DNA of 7,693 nt, taken from Bacillota bacterium (GTDB lineage: Bacteria; Bacillota; Clostridia; Oscillospirales; Acutalibacteraceae). Below, in pieces: positions 1 to 4,826 of this stretch (its first letter is position 1; the number at the start of each line of letters is the position of its first letter). The DNA is taken from positions 1-7,693 of the forward strand of contig JAEWUH010000054.1 of assembly GCA_023397245.1 (NCBI GenBank). Reading direction: 5' to 3'. A model generated the notes under the pieces. That model had not been told where the DNA came from and made no database searches. It saw only the letters and a list, made by a program, of their open reading frames with translations. Position numbers and translations under genes: made by a program.

Positions 1-45
1 AATTCACGAAGCCGTGTTCTGATTTAGATATCCATCAAAACATTA

Positions 46-73
46 TTGACATTCGCGGATTACATGATATTAT
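46..73 (+). promoter_or_regulatory. Sigma-A type promoter of the sdpR operon
   Basis: A perfect -35 hexamer TTGACA (46-51) is followed after 16 nt by TATTAT (68-73), a five-of-six match to TATAAT. The region is AT-rich and directly upstream of the regulator gene. Transcription would start near position 80, leaving about 33 nt before the proposed TTG start. No other promoter of this quality is visible before the next two genes, so it probably drives all three. Confidence 0.75.
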
Positions 74-78
74 ATCAT
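64..78. promoter_or_regulatory. Perfect palindrome over the -10 box, probable SdpR operator
   Basis: ATGATAT-T-ATATCAT is a perfect 7+1+7 inverted repeat covering the -10 hexamer. ArsR-family dimers typically bind short AT-rich dyads overlapping their own promoter, so autorepression by the gene immediately downstream is the natural reading. The dyad is seen in the sequence; binding is inferred. Confidence 0.7.
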
Positions 79-97
79 TTAGATTCTCATCAAAATG

Positions 98-104
98 AAG
101 GGAG
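98..104 (+). promoter_or_regulatory. Ribosome binding site that decides the sdpR start
   Basis: AAGGGAG lies 8 nt before an in-frame TTG at 113. The upstream in-frame ATG at 95 has no Shine-Dalgarno sequence in front of it, would lie only about 15 nt from the predicted transcription start, and its own codons contain this ribosome site. TTG 113 is therefore the better start. Confidence 0.65.
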
Positions 105-112
105 AGAATGTC

Positions 113-394
113 TTGCCGTTTCCGGAAACATTCAAAGCGCTGTCTGACCCTACCCGACGGGAAATTCTGAACCTTTTGAAGGTGCAGCCTCTCTCGGCAG
201 GGGAAATCTGTGAACATTTCAATATCACAGGGGCAACCGTCTCCCATCATCTTACGATTCTGAAAAACGCGGATTTAATCAACGATAAACGGGAAGGGAA
301 ATATATTTATTATGAGCTAAACCTGTCTGTTTTTGAAGAGATTCTGAGTTGGTTCAGCAGCTTTTTAGACAAGGAGAATACAAATGAAAAATAA
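113..394 (+). CDS. sdpR: ArsR-family transcriptional repressor, SdpR-like
   Basis: A winged helix-turn-helix repressor, expected to be a cytoplasmic dimer binding promoter DNA. From the proposed TTG start it is 93 aa and opens PFPETFKALSDPTRREIL, the usual beginning of this family. Starting instead at ATG 95 would give 99 aa. The helix-turn-helix follows (LSAGEICEHF...GATVSHHLTILKNADLI) and then the beta wing (REGKYIYYELN). The ELCVCDL-type metal-binding cysteines of ArsR/SmtB are absent and only one Cys is present, so metal sensing is unlikely. In Bacillus SdpR, the closest known model, the repressor is relieved when the membrane protein SdpI sequesters it. Here an SdpI homologue overlaps the gene end by 11 nt, the same pairing. 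The palindrome over its promoter suggests autorepression. Family assignment is firm; the SdpR-like mode of control is inferred from context. Confidence 0.88.
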   Translation: MPFPETFKALSDPTRREILNLLKVQPLSAGEICEHFNITGATVSHHLTILKNADLINDKREGKYIYYELNLSVFEEILSWFSSFLDKENTNEK

Positions 395-1031
395 ATTTAT
401 GAATTATTTTTACTGGTTTGCCGCCGTATTCCCGTTTATTCTGTCCGCGGCGTTTTATTCCCAACTGCCCGAACAGATGGCAATCCACTGGGATATGGCG
501 GGCAACCCAAATAACTATGCTTCCCGCCCGGTTGCGGCGTTCGGAGTACCGGCCCTTCTGCTGCTGGTTATCCTGCTGGTTAATTTCAGAATTTCCACTG
601 ACCCGAAACGGCAGAATATTAATCGTTCTCCGCAGATGAAGCTGGTTTCCCGGTGGCTTGTCGTCATCCTCGTTAATGTTACGCATTTCGCCTCCATATT
701 AAAAAACATGAATACGAATATCAATATCACCCAAATCATTTTCCTGTTTCTCGCACTGTCGATTGCCGTGATCGGCAATTATCTCCCGAAATTGAAATAT
801 AATTACACCGTCGGCATCAAGCTGCCGTGGACGCTGGCAAGCGAGGAAAACTGGAGAAAAACACATCGGTTTGCAGGCTTTGTATGGATCATCTGCGGAA
901 TTCTGCTTGCTGTCACAGCATTTTTCCCTTACAAATGTCTAAACCTCTCTATTTTTATCATCCTCGCCGCAGTTCCTGCGGTTTATTCCTACCTTCTCTT
1001 TCGAAAAGAGAGGGGCGGCCGACCGGAGTAA
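384..1031 (+). CDS. sdpI: SdpI-family membrane protein (DUF1648 + SdpI domains)
   Basis: A 215-aa integral membrane protein with about six hydrophobic segments, near residues 7-24, 49-68, 89-106, 115-131, 163-181 and 187-206. The DUF1648 signature LPEQMAIHWDMAGNPNNYAS lies at 28-47. The SdpI-domain signature follows: GNYLPK at 131-136, YTVGIKLPWTL at 141-151, then W157, T160-H161 and A164-G165. In Bacillus subtilis, SdpI gives immunity to the secreted SdpC toxin and also signals by holding the repressor SdpR at the membrane. The start ATG has AAGGAG (371-376) 7 nt upstream and overlaps the regulator's stop by 11 nt, so translation is probably coupled. No sdpA/B/C toxin gene is visible in the window, so the protein may defend against a neighbour's toxin or sense membrane stress. 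Family certain, physiological role inferred. Confidence 0.9.
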   Translation: MKNKFMNYFYWFAAVFPFILSAAFYSQLPEQMAIHWDMAGNPNNYASRPVAAFGVPALLLLVILLVNFRISTDPKRQNINRSPQMKLVSRWLVVILVNVTHFASILKNMNTNINITQIIFLFLALSIAVIGNYLPKLKYNYTVGIKLPWTLASEENWRKTHRFAGFVWIICGILLAVTAFFPYKCLNLSIFIILAAVPAVYSYLLFRKERGGRPE

Positions 1032-1080
1032 ACAGGGTCTGCTGTGCTTAACTAACAAATAGTGAAAAGGAGATTTTACT

Positions 1081-1878
1081 ATGATTTCAGCCTCTGTTCT
1101 TACCGCGTTTGTTCTTGCGGCGGCTGCTGAACTGCTGCTCCCGGTTATCATCCTTATCGTGCTCGGAGTTCGGAAAAAGCTTTCGGCAATTCCGGCGCTG
1201 CTCGGCTTTGCCGCCTTTTTTGTATCGCAGATTCTGCTTCGGATTCCGATTCTGCAGGCGCTCGGAGCGCAAAGCTGGTTTAAGGCGTTTGCCCTGAACA
1301 CGGTGCCGTACATCATTATGCTGTCCTTCACCGCGGGGCTGTTTGAGGAAAGCGCGCGGCAGCTTTGCGCGGGCTGCTTCCTGAAAAAGCACCGGGGCTT
1401 TCAGGACGCACTCTCGTTTGGACTGGGGCACGGATTCTGCGAAGTGATTCTTCTGACGGGTATGGCACAGATCAACAATATCATTTATTCCGTGATGATC
1501 AATAACGGAAGCTTCCAAAAGCTGACGGCAAGCCTTCCGGCGGCGCAGAGTCAGCAGCTTCTGACTGCAATGCTTTCCGTCAAGCCGGAAGCCGTTTATC
1601 TGGGGATACTGGAACGCGTATTCGCCGTAACCTACCACGTTTTTGCAAGTATCCTGATTTTCAAAGGCGTAAGCGAAAAGAAAATCAGCTATTATTTTCT
1701 TGCCATTCTGGCGCACACCGCTTTCAATATGGGCAGCGTGCTGCTGACGCGATACGTTACTATGTGGGCCGGAGAGGGCTTTGCGCTTGTATTTTCGGCA
1801 GCGGCTTTCTTCCTGATTCTCCAAATGAGAAAATCGTACCCTGCCGGCGATTTACCGGCTGCGGAGCCTGAATCATAA
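1081..1878 (+). CDS. YhfC-family glutamic-type intramembrane protease
   Basis: A 265-aa polytopic membrane protein with about seven hydrophobic segments. It carries the ordered motifs of the YhfC family (distantly related to CPBP/CAAX proteases): EExxR (E89, E90, R93), GLGHGFCE with H117 and E121, a Tyr-His pair (Y185, H186), and AHTAFN with H212 and N216. These fall in membrane segments as expected for an intramembrane active site. The substrate is unknown; relatives are linked to processing of membrane proteins and, in the wider CPBP group, to bacteriocin self-immunity. AAAGGAG (1066-1072) lies 8 nt before the ATG. The gene follows sdpI by 49 nt with no visible terminator, so co-transcription is likely. 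Family assignment is good; proteolytic activity and a role shared with SdpI are inferred. Confidence 0.8.
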   Translation: MISASVLTAFVLAAAAELLLPVIILIVLGVRKKLSAIPALLGFAAFFVSQILLRIPILQALGAQSWFKAFALNTVPYIIMLSFTAGLFEESARQLCAGCFLKKHRGFQDALSFGLGHGFCEVILLTGMAQINNIIYSVMINNGSFQKLTASLPAAQSQQLLTAMLSVKPEAVYLGILERVFAVTYHVFASILIFKGVSEKKISYYFLAILAHTAFNMGSVLLTRYVTMWAGEGFALVFSAAAFFLILQMRKSYPAGDLPAAEPES

Positions 1879-1893
1879 AGCGCGGCTTGCTGT

Positions 1894-1921
1894 TTGATTC
1901 ACCTGTGATTTATGGTATAAT
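1894..1921 (+). promoter_or_regulatory. Extended -10 promoter of the uracil-DNA glycosylase gene
   Basis: TATAAT at 1916-1921 is preceded by TGG (TGn extension, 1913-1915). A TTGATT -35 box (1894-1899) lies 16 nt upstream. The gene's Shine-Dalgarno AAGGAGG (1934-1940) follows closely, 8 nt before the ATG. The gene therefore has its own transcription unit even if the upstream operon reads through. Confidence 0.75.
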
Positions 1922-1948
1922 GAAACCACAGGTAAGGAGGCCGCAAAA

Positions 1949-2512
1949 ATGTATCAAACGTGGGAAGAACTGGAATCGGCCTGCCGTGAATGCCGCAAAT
2001 GCGGCCTTTGCGAAGGGCGTACAAACCTTGTGTTCGGTGTGGGAAACCGGGAATCGAGGGTGCTGTTCATCGGCGAGGGGCCGGGAGAAAACGAAGACCT
2101 GCAGGGCGAACCGTTCGTCGGAAGAAGCGGGCAGCTGCTGGACAAAATGCTTGCCGCGGTTGACCTTGACCGCAAAACCAACATCTATATTGCCAACATT
2201 GTAAAATGCAGGCCGCCGCAGAACCGCGACCCCCTTCCGGAGGAACAGGAAATGTGCATCGAATGGCTGCGGAATCAAGTCGCGCTCATCCGCCCGAAAA
2301 TCATCGTCTGCCTTGGCCGGATCGCGGCCATGAAGCTGATTCGTCCCGATTTTAAAATCATGAAGGAACACGGTATTTTTTACGAAAAGGCAGGCGTGCT
2401 GATGATGGCTACGCTGCACCCCGCGGCGCTTCTGCGCAACCCGAACAATAAGCCGGAGGCATTCGATGATTTCATTAAGCTGCGTGATAAGATAAACGAA
2501 CTGGGAATATAG
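1949..2512 (+). CDS. Uracil-DNA glycosylase, family 4 (Fe-S)
   Basis: A 187-aa base-excision repair enzyme that removes uracil arising from cytosine deamination or dUTP misincorporation. The family 4 active-site motif GEGPGENEDLQGEPFVGRSG is at 42-61 and the second motif HPAALLRNP at 157-165. The four Fe-S ligands are best placed at C15, C18, C87 and C103: the spacings 15-to-87 and 87-to-103 equal those remembered for Thermus UDGa (13, 16, 85, 101). Two further cysteines, C12 and C21, flank the first pair. The length is normal for the family and the C-terminus appears complete, although an IS200 element begins within a few bases of the stop codon. A strong ribosome site and a dedicated promoter support this start. 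Confidence 0.93.
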   Translation: MYQTWEELESACRECRKCGLCEGRTNLVFGVGNRESRVLFIGEGPGENEDLQGEPFVGRSGQLLDKMLAAVDLDRKTNIYIANIVKCRPPQNRDPLPEEQEMCIEWLRNQVALIRPKIIVCLGRIAAMKLIRPDFKIMKEHGIFYEKAGVLMMATLHPAALLRNPNNKPEAFDDFIKLRDKINELGI

Positions 2513-2515
2513 AGT

Positions 2516-2594
2516 CAAGACCACCCCTAAAAGGGGTGGCTTGCACAAGCCCTATAAGGGCTTAAGATTGCCAGCGCCTAAAAGAGACGCTGGC
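2516..2594. repeat. Three consecutive hairpins at the IS right end
   Basis: Hairpin 1: CAAG-(bulged A)-CCACCCC, loop TAAAA, GGGGTGG-CTTG (2516-2543). Hairpin 2: AAGCCCT, loop ATA, AGGGCTT (2547-2563). Hairpin 3: GCCAGCG, 11-nt loop, CGCTGGC (2570-2594). Hairpin 1 resembles the left-end hairpin and is the likely TnpA recognition hairpin of the right end. None has a T-run on either strand, so they are not ordinary terminators, although hairpin 1 could stabilise the 3' end of the glycosylase mRNA. Confidence 0.75.
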
Positions 2595-2624
2595 TTTCAC
2601 TTTGTTCAAGCCATTGTGGGTTGA

Positions 2625-3080
2625 TTACTTAGCAAGTCCCCTAAAGGGGTCTTCTAATTCCTTTGTGGTAATTTTGTCCATGATCTGATCCTGTTTATCT
2701 TGTTCTCGAATGTACTTTGCTATGGTTGCTTCATTAAGCCCTACTGTACTTACGTAGTAACCTTCCGCCCAAAAGTTTCTGTTCCCAAATTTGTACTTCA
2801 AATTTGAATGTCTATCGAATATCATCATCGCGCTTTTTCCTTTGAGATACCCCATAATTTGAGCAACACTATACTTCGGAGGTATCGAAAGCAATAGATG
2901 CACATGATCCGGCATCATATGCCCTTCTACTATTTCTATGCCTTTCCATTTACATAAATCTTTTATGATTTGTTGTATATCCACCCTTAACTGATTATAG
3001 ATAATCTTTCTCCTGTATTTTGGAGTAAACACAATGTGATACTTGCACATCCATTTTGTATGTGCTAAACTTTCTGCCAT
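2625..3080 (-). CDS. tnpA: IS200-family Y1 HUH transposase TnpA
   Basis: A single-strand DNA transposase of 151 aa (PF01797 family). It cuts and rejoins hairpin-bearing element ends through a tyrosine nucleophile. The metal-binding HUH motif is H59-V60-H61 within MMPDHVHLLL. The catalytic tyrosine is expected at Y123 in KYIREQ, after the typical stretch AEGYYVSTVG. Conserved blocks HTKWMCKYHIVFTPKYRRK and GYLKGKSAMMIFDR are complete. The frame is open up to 3122, but the family start (MAESLAHTKW) lies at 3080, with AAAGGTG about 7 nt upstream, so the shorter form is chosen. No stop, frameshift or lost catalytic residue is seen. The coding sequence is more AT-rich than its neighbours, consistent with horizontal arrival. 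Confidence 0.93.
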   Translation of the reverse strand: MAESLAHTKWMCKYHIVFTPKYRRKIIYNQLRVDIQQIIKDLCKWKGIEIVEGHMMPDHVHLLLSIPPKYSVAQIMGYLKGKSAMMIFDRHSNLKYKFGNRNFWAEGYYVSTVGLNEATIAKYIREQDKQDQIMDKITTKELEDPFRGLAK

Positions 3081-3151
3081 AGAGCAACACCTTTCTTCTG
3101 TTTGTTTTGATGGCTTGAACATTCATCATTATATCAGAAAGGTGTTGCTCT
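3081..3151 (-). promoter_or_regulatory. 16-bp inverted repeat that can mask the tnpA ribosome site
   Basis: Perfect arms lie at 3081-3096 and 3136-3151, separated by 39 nt. The arm next to the gene contains the AAAGGTG ribosome site and ends directly at the ATG (3080). Any transcript covering both arms would fold the site into a 16-bp stem. The tnpA promoter lies between and partly within the arms, so a transcript from it would start near 3121 and lack the distal arm. Confidence 0.8.
3128..3136 (-). promoter_or_regulatory. Extended -10 promoter of tnpA
   Basis: Read on the minus strand, TGA-TATAAT occupies 3136-3128, a perfect -10 with TGn extension. No good -35 box is found 16-18 nt upstream (AGCAAA region), so the extension probably compensates. 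The predicted transcription start near 3121 is about 40 nt before the tnpA ATG. Confidence 0.65.
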
Positions 3152-3169
3152 TTGCTTAAGCGTTGAATC

Positions 3170-3194
3170 CCACCCGCATAGCGGGCGGCTTTTT
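3170..3194 (+). terminator. IS left-end hairpin and plus-strand terminator
   Basis: CCACCCGC (3170-3177), loop ATA, GCGGGCGG (3181-3188), one A/C mismatch on this strand, followed by CTTTTTG. On the plus strand it looks like an intrinsic terminator that would stop transcripts leaving the glycosylase gene or the element. On the minus strand the mismatch becomes a G/T wobble, and the hairpin matches the right-end hairpin, so it is probably also the TnpA left-end recognition structure. Confidence 0.65.
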
Positions 3195-3220
3195 GTTTCA
3201 AGCGGCAAGACGCTTGAAAC
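3195..3220. repeat. 10-bp hairpin at the outer edge of the IS
   Basis: GTTTCAAGCG (3195-3204), loop GCAAGA, CGCTTGAAAC (3211-3220), a perfect stem. It lies just outside the left-end hairpin. Whether it belongs to the element or to the original intergenic region cannot be settled from one copy. Confidence 0.6.
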
Positions 3221-3235
3221 TTGCTAAAGCAAAGT

Positions 3236-3268
3236 AAAAGGAGACAGCCAAAAGGCTGTCTCCTTTTT
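3236..3268. terminator. Strong bidirectional intrinsic terminator
   Basis: A 14-bp stem AAAAGGAGACAGCC (3236-3249), loop AAAA, GGCTGTCTCCTTTT (3254-3267), followed by a further T. The A-run on one side and T-run on the other make it work in both directions. It would end the plus-strand glycosylase unit and the minus-strand polysaccharide operon, which converge here. It probably predates the IS, which sits on its glycosylase side. Confidence 0.88.
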
Positions 3269-3374
3269 GTCAGTCCGGTTTCTCTAAAATAAACCGAACC
3301 TACACTCTTCCCCTATTACAAAGTTACGGGCTGCTGCGAAAACACAGTACCCCACTTATTTTAAAATTAATTGG
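3269..3374. other. AT-rich spacer between terminator and glycosyltransferase end
   Basis: No gene is seen in this 106-nt stretch. It holds a small 6-bp hairpin (CGGTTT 3276-3281, AAACCG 3291-3296) and an AT-rich run ending at the glycosyltransferase stop codon. Minus-strand transcripts appear to pass through it to the terminator at 3236-3268. Confidence 0.5.
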
Positions 3375-4613
3375 TTAATACGGCATGGAAAACACATCGA
3401 GAAATTTCTGTGAGAGCACGTCGTACTCGTTGTTTTTCAGGATATACTCCCTGCCGCGCTCCCCCATCTGCCCAAGCTCCTCCTTGGAAAGTGAAGCAAG
3501 CTTCCGGGCAGCTTCGGCGATCGCCGCGCTGTTCTCCGGTTCAATGGAGACACCGCAGTTCGCTTCGGCAACCATATCGTTCGGGGCGTCAATGGCAAAA
3601 ATGACCGGCTTTGCCGCCATCATATAGTCCATCAGCTTGTTCGGGCTGACTCCGAACCGGAACAGCGGCTGGCGCTGCAGGCCGACGTACAGGGCGTCCA
3701 TCTGGTTTAAAAGCTCCGGCACCTGCCCGCGCTTGACCGGCTCCAGAAGCTCGACCGTATCTCCAAGCTTTAAGTCCTTCACTTTTTGCACAAGGCGCTC
3801 GCGCTCCGGCCCGGGGCCGACAAGCAGCAGCTTGATTTTCTGTTCGCGGAGCTGTTCGCCCGCCTCAACAAAGCTGTCCAGCGCGTTGGCGATGCCGTGC
3901 GCGCCGGTATATCCGATTAGGAAATACCCTTCGTCGTGGTACTGTTTCAGCTTCTCATAATAAACCGGAGAATTCGCCATCGGCTGCTCCCAGTCGGCTT
4001 TTACAATGCCGTTCGGTACACAGATGAATTTTTCCGGCTTTAAGCCGTGTTCCTCCATATGCCCCTGCGCGTTAGGCAGGAGCGACACAACATAGTCGCT
4101 GTGCTTATAGCAGTAATTTTCCGCCGCCTGCATCGCCATGATATACGGATGGCGCGGGCTCATTCCGCCAAGCTCGATCGGGCTGAGCGGCCAGAGGTCG
4201 TGCACCTCGTAAATCAGCATGGCCCCGTATTTTTTTGCGAGTCTGTGCGCCGGATAGATATCAAGCGGGTAGGTAGAGGAAGCGATCACCGCGTCGGGCT
4301 TGCCCTGCGCCGTGATCTGATCTCCGTATTTGTAAAGGCCGTGCAGGAACGAAAGCATATTTTTGATTCTGCCCATGCCGTTGCCGTGATACTCCGGGCC
4401 GCTGATCCAGAAATAACGGACTCCGTCCAGCATCTGTTCCATGATTTTTTTGTCCTGCATCTCCGGATTCTTGGTGCGCAGGTGCGAGTAGGAACTGGCC
4501 ACAATCGTCACGTTATGCCCCGCGGCAGCCCAGCGCTTCGCCATAAAATACGGGCGGAACTCCATGCCGTGCAGGTTGGAGCCCGCATAGTGATTAATAT
4601 AGATGATATTCAT
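3375..4613 (-). CDS. Glycosyltransferase family 4, WbuB-like
   Basis: A 412-aa retaining GT-B glycosyltransferase that transfers a sugar from a nucleotide donor to a growing surface glycan at the cytoplasmic face of the membrane. The N-terminal acceptor domain spans about residues 1-200, with INHYAGS at 6-12 and YEVHDLWPLSPIELGG at 135-150. The donor domain spans about 205-400, with PNGI 200-203, GYTGAHG 234-240, LLLVGPGPER 262-271 and FRFGVSPNKLMDYMMAAKPV 318-337. This layout and length match WbuB-type enzymes that often add an N-acetylated amino sugar in O-antigen and capsule loci; donor and acceptor here are unknown. AGAGGGA lies about 7 nt before the ATG. It follows the 2-epimerase by about 170 nt in the same direction and is the last gene of the operon. 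The family is secure, the specificity is not. Confidence 0.88.
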   Translation of the reverse strand: MNIIYINHYAGSNLHGMEFRPYFMAKRWAAAGHNVTIVASSYSHLRTKNPEMQDKKIMEQMLDGVRYFWISGPEYHGNGMGRIKNMLSFLHGLYKYGDQITAQGKPDAVIASSTYPLDIYPAHRLAKKYGAMLIYEVHDLWPLSPIELGGMSPRHPYIMAMQAAENYCYKHSDYVVSLLPNAQGHMEEHGLKPEKFICVPNGIVKADWEQPMANSPVYYEKLKQYHDEGYFLIGYTGAHGIANALDSFVEAGEQLREQKIKLLLVGPGPERERLVQKVKDLKLGDTVELLEPVKRGQVPELLNQMDALYVGLQRQPLFRFGVSPNKLMDYMMAAKPVIFAIDAPNDMVAEANCGVSIEPENSAAIAEAARKLASLSKEELGQMGERGREYILKNNEYDVLSQKFLDVFSMPY

Positions 4614-4649
4614 TCAAATTCCCTCTGACTGCACGTTTTGCCGTGCCAA

Positions 4650-4826
4650 TATGGAAGCAATTTTCTGTTTTCAAATCCGCTCCAATACACGGATACCAAC
4701 AAAATTATACGCCCGGTACCTGTACCAAAGCGGAAGCAATCTTCTATTTTTCAAGTCCGCTCAAACACACGGATACCAATAAGATTATACGCCCGGTGCC
4801 TGTGAAAGCATAGCGGCAATTTTCTG
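4650..4826 (-). repeat. Diverged ~79-80 bp tandem repeat copying the epimerase gene tail
   Basis: Read on the minus strand, unit 1 starts inside the epimerase gene (about 4826) and runs past its stop into the spacer. Unit 2 (about 4746-4668) repeats it, and unit 3 (from 4667) is partial. Shared blocks are AGAA(A/G)ATTGC, then (C/T)CAGG-like CCGGGCGTATAAT, TTGGTATCCGTGT, and GAGCGGA(C/T)TTGAAAA. Unit 2 still encodes KIASALVQVPGV-stop beside the real KIAAMLSQAPGV-stop, and unit 3 begins KIASIL. The copies differ at many positions, so the duplication is old. This accounts for most of the 171-nt gap between the two genes. Confidence 0.8.

Larger units (their letters stand above)
22..95. repeat. 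Direct repeat flanking the sdpR promoter
   Basis: Two copies of a 19-nt sequence (ATTTAGAT, three variable bases, then ATCAAAA with one C before it) lie at 22-40 and 77-95 and match at 16 of 19 positions. They start 55 nt apart and bracket the -35/-10 boxes and the palindrome. They could be a second set of regulator sites or the trace of a small duplication; the sequence does not decide between these. Confidence 0.6.
2513..3220 (-). mobile_element. IS200-type insertion sequence (IS200/IS605 family, tnpA only)
   Basis: A single-gene element of about 700 bp, the usual IS200 size, with tnpA on the minus strand and no tnpB. The outer limits are approximate because this family makes no terminal inverted repeats or target duplications. 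They are set by two similar 22-nt hairpins, one at each end: minus strand 2542-2521 at the right end and 3192-3171 at the left end. These match at 16 of 22 positions and share the AAGCC-CCC and GGG-TGG arms. The element lies in the space between two convergent operons, immediately after the glycosylase stop codon and before a bidirectional terminator, so it interrupts no gene. The transposase frame is intact, so the element may be active. Confidence 0.85.

Noticed and set aside
1087..1824. Open frame of 245 codons on the minus strand opposite the YhfC-type protease.
   Set aside because: Rich in Arg, Lys and Gln with no domain; explained as the complement of a hydrophobic membrane protein gene.
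1845..1861. GCCGG/CCGGC hairpin at the end of the YhfC-type gene as a terminator.
   Set aside because: It lies inside the coding sequence and has no T-run after it.
1910..2548. Minus-strand open frame opposite the uracil-DNA glycosylase.
   Set aside because: Complement of a gene with full family motifs; no ribosome site or recognisable protein.
2513..2624. Could the hairpin array behind the glycosylase gene be a CRISPR or a structured RNA gene?
   Set aside because: The three hairpins are unrelated in sequence, without regular spacers, and fit the right end of the adjoining IS200 element.
3040..3075. Possible plus-strand promoter (TTGCAC, 17 nt, TGCTAAACT) for an antisense RNA against tnpA, like art200 of Salmonella IS200.
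   Set aside because: The -35 box matches only three of six positions and the -10 four of six; too weak to call without transcript data.
4047..4628. Open frame of 193 codons on the plus strand opposite the glycosyltransferase.
   Set aside because: The opposite strand carries complete GT4 motifs across the same bases, and the frame's His/Arg/Val-rich composition is that of a reverse-strand shadow.
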